Assembly (NCBI GenBank): GCA_003545125.1
Contig: DQCI01000237.1
Span: 10,707-19,731 of the forward strand
Reading direction: 5' to 3'
Source of the DNA: Paracoccaceae bacterium
Lineage (GTDB): Bacteria; Pseudomonadota; Alphaproteobacteria; Rhodobacterales; Rhodobacteraceae
Length of the DNA stretch: 9,025 nt
The notes below the pieces were generated by a model. It was not told the DNA's origin. It did no database searches and was given only the letters and a program-made list of their open reading frames with translations. A program made the position numbers and the translations under genes. Shown piece after piece: positions 6,226-9,025 of the stretch. Position 1 is the first letter of the stretch. Each line of letters begins with the position of its first letter.

Positions 6226-7494
6226 ATGTGGACGGTTCTCCTGGAGCGTATGCTCCACCACATCGTGCGGAAGGGAACAATCCGCGTCACAATGCCGGAC
6301 GGGAGCCGGAAGGTTTACGGTCAGGGCACGCCGGAGCTCGGCGTGACGTTGAAAGACCCCGATGTGGCGCGCAAGCTGATCCTGAATCCGACGCTGGCCG
6401 CGGGCGAGGCCTACATGGACGGCACGCTGGAGATCGAAAACGACGACCTGCGCGGGTTCTTCGCGTTATTCGTCCCCAATATCAACGCCGCCGGGGCCGC
6501 GTGGTTTCAAAAGCCGCTGGTCTGGCTGCGTCGCAGCCTGCGTCCCCTGCGCCAGTTCGCCCCCGTCGGCAAGGCCCAGGCCAACGTGGCGCACCACTAC
6601 GATCTCGCGCACGAGCTCTACGATCTCTTCCTCGACGCCGACCGGCAATACTCCTGCGGCTACTGGGCCGAGGAGGTGGAAACGCTGGAACAGGCGCAGA
6701 TCGCCAAGAAGCGCCACATCGCGGCCAAGCTCCGCCTCGCCCCGGGCCAGCGCGTGCTCGACATCGGCTGCGGCTGGGGCGGCTTGGCGCTCACCCTCGC
6801 GCGCGACTATGGCGTGCATGTCGTGGGCGTGACCCTGTCAAAGGAACAATACGCGGTGGCGGTGGAACGGGTGCGCGAGGAGGGGCTCGAATCCCGGGTC
6901 GACATCCGGTTCATCGACTACCGCGAGGTCCCCGAGACCTTCGACCGGATCGTCTCGGTGGGCATGTTCGAACATGTCGGCGTGCCGCAATACAACGAGT
7001 TTTTCGGCTTCGTGCGCGACCATCTGACCGAGGATGGCCTCGCGCTCATCCACACCATCGGCCACACCGGCCCGCCCAACGACGGCGACCCGTGGCTCGA
7101 CAGGTACATCTTCCCGGGCGGCTATTCGCCGACGTTGGGCGAGATCATGAAGGCGGTCGACCGCCATTCCCTGGTGCCGGGCGACATCGAAGCGCTGCGT
7201 GTCCATTACGCCAAGACCCTCGCCGCCTGGTACGACCGGTTCATGGCTCAGGCCGACAAGGTCTGCGCGCTCTACGACGACCGCTTCGTGCGGATGTGGC
7301 GCTACTATCTGCTCGCCGCCGAATCGACCTTCCTCAAGGGCGGGCGCTGCCTGGTCTACCAGCTCCAACTCGCAAAGCACGTCGAGGCGGTGCCGATCAC
7401 CCGCGACTACCTCTACCGGGGCGAGTCGGACGCGGGCGCGACGGAAGGTGCCCACCCCGTGACCGACGCGGTACAGCAGCGCGCGGCCGAATAG
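6226..7494 (+). CDS. Cyclopropane-fatty-acyl-phospholipid synthase family SAM methyltransferase
   Basis: Predicted to transfer a methylene/methyl group from S-adenosylmethionine to double bonds of membrane phospholipid acyl chains. The 422-residue protein has the small N-terminal lipid-binding (SCP2-like) domain with PTLAAGEAYMDGTLEI (55-70), then a Rossmann methyltransferase domain. The SAM motif is VLDIGCGWGG (167-176). Residues equivalent to the E. coli CFA synthase bicarbonate site appear conserved: Cys144 (QYSCGYW), Glu249 (MFEHVG), His276 and Ile278 (IHTIGH) and Tyr328 (HYAKTL). ATG 6226 is preceded by AAAGGGGG with five bases spacing; the frame is open far upstream only because it runs antisense to aspS. 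An alternative is a UfaM-type enzyme of furan fatty acid synthesis, but no partner desaturase or oxygenase is adjacent. A GT87 glycosyltransferase follows after 60 bases. Confidence 0.9.
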   Translation: MWTVLLERMLHHIVRKGTIRVTMPDGSRKVYGQGTPELGVTLKDPDVARKLILNPTLAAGEAYMDGTLEIENDDLRGFFALFVPNINAAGAAWFQKPLVWLRRSLRPLRQFAPVGKAQANVAHHYDLAHELYDLFLDADRQYSCGYWAEEVETLEQAQIAKKRHIAAKLRLAPGQRVLDIGCGWGGLALTLARDYGVHVVGVTLSKEQYAVAVERVREEGLESRVDIRFIDYREVPETFDRIVSVGMFEHVGVPQYNEFFGFVRDHLTEDGLALIHTIGHTGPPNDGDPWLDRYIFPGGYSPTLGEIMKAVDRHSLVPGDIEALRVHYAKTLAAWYDRFMAQADKVCALYDDRFVRMWRYYLLAAESTFLKGGRCLVYQLQLAKHVEAVPITRDYLYRGESDAGATEGAHPVTDAVQQRAAE

Positions 7495-7501
7495 ACCGCG
7501 A

Positions 7502-7529
7502 TTGCGATCCCGGCGTTGGCCGCTAGACT
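7502..7529 (+). promoter_or_regulatory. Possible internal promoter before the glycosyltransferase gene
   Basis: TTGCGA (7502-7507) and TAGACT (7524-7529), with 16 bases between, each match four of six consensus positions. They lie in the 60-bp gap after the methyltransferase, with a predicted start near 7536 and a leader of about 19 bases. If active, the glycosyltransferase would have its own transcript in addition to readthrough. Confidence 0.3.
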
Positions 7530-7554
7530 TGCCGCAAACAAAAGAGGGCAGGGC

Positions 7555-8889
7555 ATGCGCGCAGGCAACGTCGCCGCGGAGGGCGAGGGCGGTACGACCG
7601 CTACAGGCACCGTGCCCTGGCGCGATCCGCGCCTTCTCGCCGCGATCCTGCTGCTCGTGCCCGTTGTCATTGCCGCGGTCTGGCTGGCGCGCCCGCTCGG
7701 GGTGCCGGCCGACCTGCTCGCGGTCTGGACCGCGGGCGAGTTCTGGCAGATGGGCCGGACGGGCGAGATCTACCCGCCCCCGGGCGAGCTGTTCACCATG
7801 CTGCCGCCTGCCGGCTGGGTCGAATGGCTCGCGGTCAACGAGGGTTACGAGGGCGCCGTCTATCCGTTCCTGTATCCGCCGCTCTGGGCGGTGGTCATGG
7901 GCACGCTCGCACCGGCGGATTTTGCACCGGTCGCCACCGTTGCGCTGTGGGTAAACGCCAGCTTGCTCGCCGCCACCGTGGTTCTGGCGATCCGCGCCAC
8001 CGGGGCGCTGCTGCACCCGGTGCTCCATGTCGTCTTCGTCCTCGTCATCTTCAGCACGACGCATATCGCCTCGGTCGGGTTCCTGCAGGGACAGCCGCAC
8101 ATCCTTGTTGCCTTCCTGATCGTGCTGGCGATCGAACGCAGCCGCGCCGGGGCCGGTACCGCCGCTGGCGTGGCGCTCGCCGTCGCCGCTTCGATCAAGC
8201 TGTTCCCCGCGGTTTATGCGGTGATCTGGCTGGCCCGGGGCGAACGGCGCGCGCTCACCGCCTTCGTCGCGGTTGGAGGCGCACTTGCGGCGACCTCGGT
8301 CCTGCTCGCCGGCTGGCCGTTGCACCAGGCATTTCTCGACAACGTCAGCCAGATCGGCCGCACACTTCTGTTGACCACGAAAAACGTCAGCTTCGATGCG
8401 GTTCTGGCCGAGCTATTGCCCCCGGACGCGGTGCAAACGGTCCGCAAGCCGACCCTCGATGGACTGGACCAGGTCAGCGGGACATGGACGGTGGCCGCGC
8501 GGCCCGGGCTCTGGGCCGTGTTCGCCAACGCAGGCGCGCTGCTGGTGCTGGTCGGTTCCGCCTATGCCGCGCGCCGGATGCGCGCGCGGGCGCTCTACGC
8601 CGGGCTCTGGCCGTTCCTTCTCACCCTGTCGGTCCTGTTCCTGCCGACCGGTTGGATCTACTACATCATTCCCGCCGCCGTCTTTGCCCCGGCGCTGCTC
8701 GTCGGCCTGCCGTCGGCACGCGGCGCGTCGTTGTTCCTCGTCGGGCTCCTGTTGTTTTTCTCTGCACGTCTCGAGGTGTTCAAGACCCCAGGCTTGGTCC
8801 CGATCGCCGAAGTCTACCTGTATGTCGCAGGCGCGCTTGTCTGGGGTTTGGGCTTCGCGCTCGTGGCCCGAAACATGGGCAATGAATAG
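7555..8889 (+). CDS. GT87 / DUF2029 family polytopic membrane glycosyltransferase
   Basis: The 444-residue protein has roughly ten hydrophobic segments and the GT-C pattern of DUF2029 (GT87) enzymes, which use polyprenyl-phosphate sugars on the outer face of the inner membrane. Visible marks are the first-loop Asp53 just after membrane span 1 (PADLLAVWTAGEFW, 51-64), where GT-C enzymes carry a catalytic acidic residue; FLYPPLW (105-111); the GQPH turn (179-182) at a membrane span; and SIKLFPAVYAVIWLARGERRAL (213-234; the family usually has IKxxP here). The open frame begins at a TTG (7516), but ATG 7555 is chosen because GAGG lies seven bases before it. Donor and acceptor cannot be told; mannosylation or arabinosylation is known only for actinobacterial relatives. 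Proximity to a fatty-acid-modifying enzyme suggests envelope lipid or glycan work, which is inference. Confidence 0.82.
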   Translation: MRAGNVAAEGEGGTTATGTVPWRDPRLLAAILLLVPVVIAAVWLARPLGVPADLLAVWTAGEFWQMGRTGEIYPPPGELFTMLPPAGWVEWLAVNEGYEGAVYPFLYPPLWAVVMGTLAPADFAPVATVALWVNASLLAATVVLAIRATGALLHPVLHVVFVLVIFSTTHIASVGFLQGQPHILVAFLIVLAIERSRAGAGTAAGVALAVAASIKLFPAVYAVIWLARGERRALTAFVAVGGALAATSVLLAGWPLHQAFLDNVSQIGRTLLLTTKNVSFDAVLAELLPPDAVQTVRKPTLDGLDQVSGTWTVAARPGLWAVFANAGALLVLVGSAYAARRMRARALYAGLWPFLLTLSVLFLPTGWIYYIIPAAVFAPALLVGLPSARGASLFLVGLLLFFSARLEVFKTPGLVPIAEVYLYVAGALVWGLGFALVARNMGNE

Positions 8890-8902
8890 CGGGCATCAAG
8901 CC

Positions 8903-8930
8903 TTGCACCTGTCGGCCTCATCTCTATAAC
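8903..8930 (+). promoter_or_regulatory. Probable promoter of carB
   Basis: TTGCAC (8903-8908), a 16-base spacer and TATAAC (8925-8930; five of six consensus positions) lie in the 115-bp gap before the last gene. Read as CTTGCA-N17, it also fits the alphaproteobacterial CTTG-type -35. Transcription would start near 8937 and give a leader of about 68 bases. This is the best -10 element I found in the window. No clear terminator for the glycosyltransferase precedes it. Confidence 0.55.
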
Positions 8931-9004
8931 CCACGACAATTTCGGCGGACCCAGGTCGCGCCCACAATACCTGCTGCCACGCCTGCATCCTCGGGGGGGA
9001 CACG

Positions 9005-9025
9005 ATGCCGAAGAGAACCGATATC
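9005..9025 (+). CDS. carB: Start of carbamoyl-phosphate synthase large subunit (partial, 7 codons)
   Basis: ATG 9005 follows a run of G ending in GGGA (to 9000) at four bases spacing and opens MPKRTDI, which then leaves the window. Bacterial CarB proteins commonly begin MPKRTDIKSI, so this is very likely the large subunit that makes carbamoyl phosphate from glutamine-derived ammonia, bicarbonate and ATP for pyrimidine and arginine synthesis. Only seven residues are visible, so the identity rests on the distinctive N-terminus together with the good promoter and ribosome binding site. carA is not in the window. Confidence 0.75.

Noticed and set aside
6105..7526. 473-codon plus-strand frame in another register over the methyltransferase
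   Set aside because: It is a +2 shadow rich in Arg and Gly; the CFA synthase motifs are all in the 6226 frame.
6838..8325. 495-codon minus-strand open frame opposite the methyltransferase and glycosyltransferase
   Set aside because: The sense genes match known families with correct motifs, while this frame gives low-complexity Arg/Gly/Asp/His-rich sequence and spans two genes and their gap. It is a codon-bias shadow.

Overview
The window looks like chromosome from a high-GC alphaproteobacterium, most likely Rhodobacteraceae or a close relative. The basis is recognition of proteins typical of that group: a DUF1467 membrane protein joined to methylmalonyl-CoA epimerase, an EI24 protein with the NGYLLGREFF motif, an alphaproteobacterial-style aspartyl-tRNA synthetase, and a small Flp-pilin-like protein. 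No transposase, integrase, CRISPR array, rRNA or tRNA was found, and the region reads as ordinary core and lineage-specific chromosome. All assignments come from reading the sequence; no database search was possible.

Left part (1-2254). The tail of an upstream gene overlaps an EI24/CysZ-like membrane protein by ATGA. Next is a 186-residue exported protein of unknown function, with four mature cysteines and a periodic MxxM tail. Converging on it from the minus strand is a two-gene unit, methylmalonyl-CoA epimerase followed by DUF1467, joined by a one-base TGATG overlap.

Middle (2255-3600). A 142-bp divergent region holds a CtrA-box-like sequence. It precedes an orphan response regulator with an intact receiver domain and an unrecognised helical C-terminal region. 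After a 257-bp gap comes a 62-residue, TTG-started, single-membrane-span protein that resembles a Flp-type pilin precursor, followed by a strong rho-independent terminator.

Right part (3632-9025). On the minus strand, aspS and a DUF1993 gene form a unit, again joined by TGATG. AspRS carries an apparent insertion of about 28 residues near residues 363-391 and residues suggestive of a non-discriminating enzyme. Divergent from it are a cyclopropane-fatty-acid-synthase-type methyltransferase and, 60 bp later, a GT87 (DUF2029) polytopic membrane glycosyltransferase, together a possible envelope-lipid pair. The window ends seven codons into a gene whose start, MPKRTDI, matches carB, with a good promoter and ribosome binding site in front of it.

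I see no convincing new multi-gene system. The items most worth a second look are the pilin-like micro-protein with its neighbouring regulator and CtrA-like sites, the Met-rich secreted protein, and the AspRS insertion.
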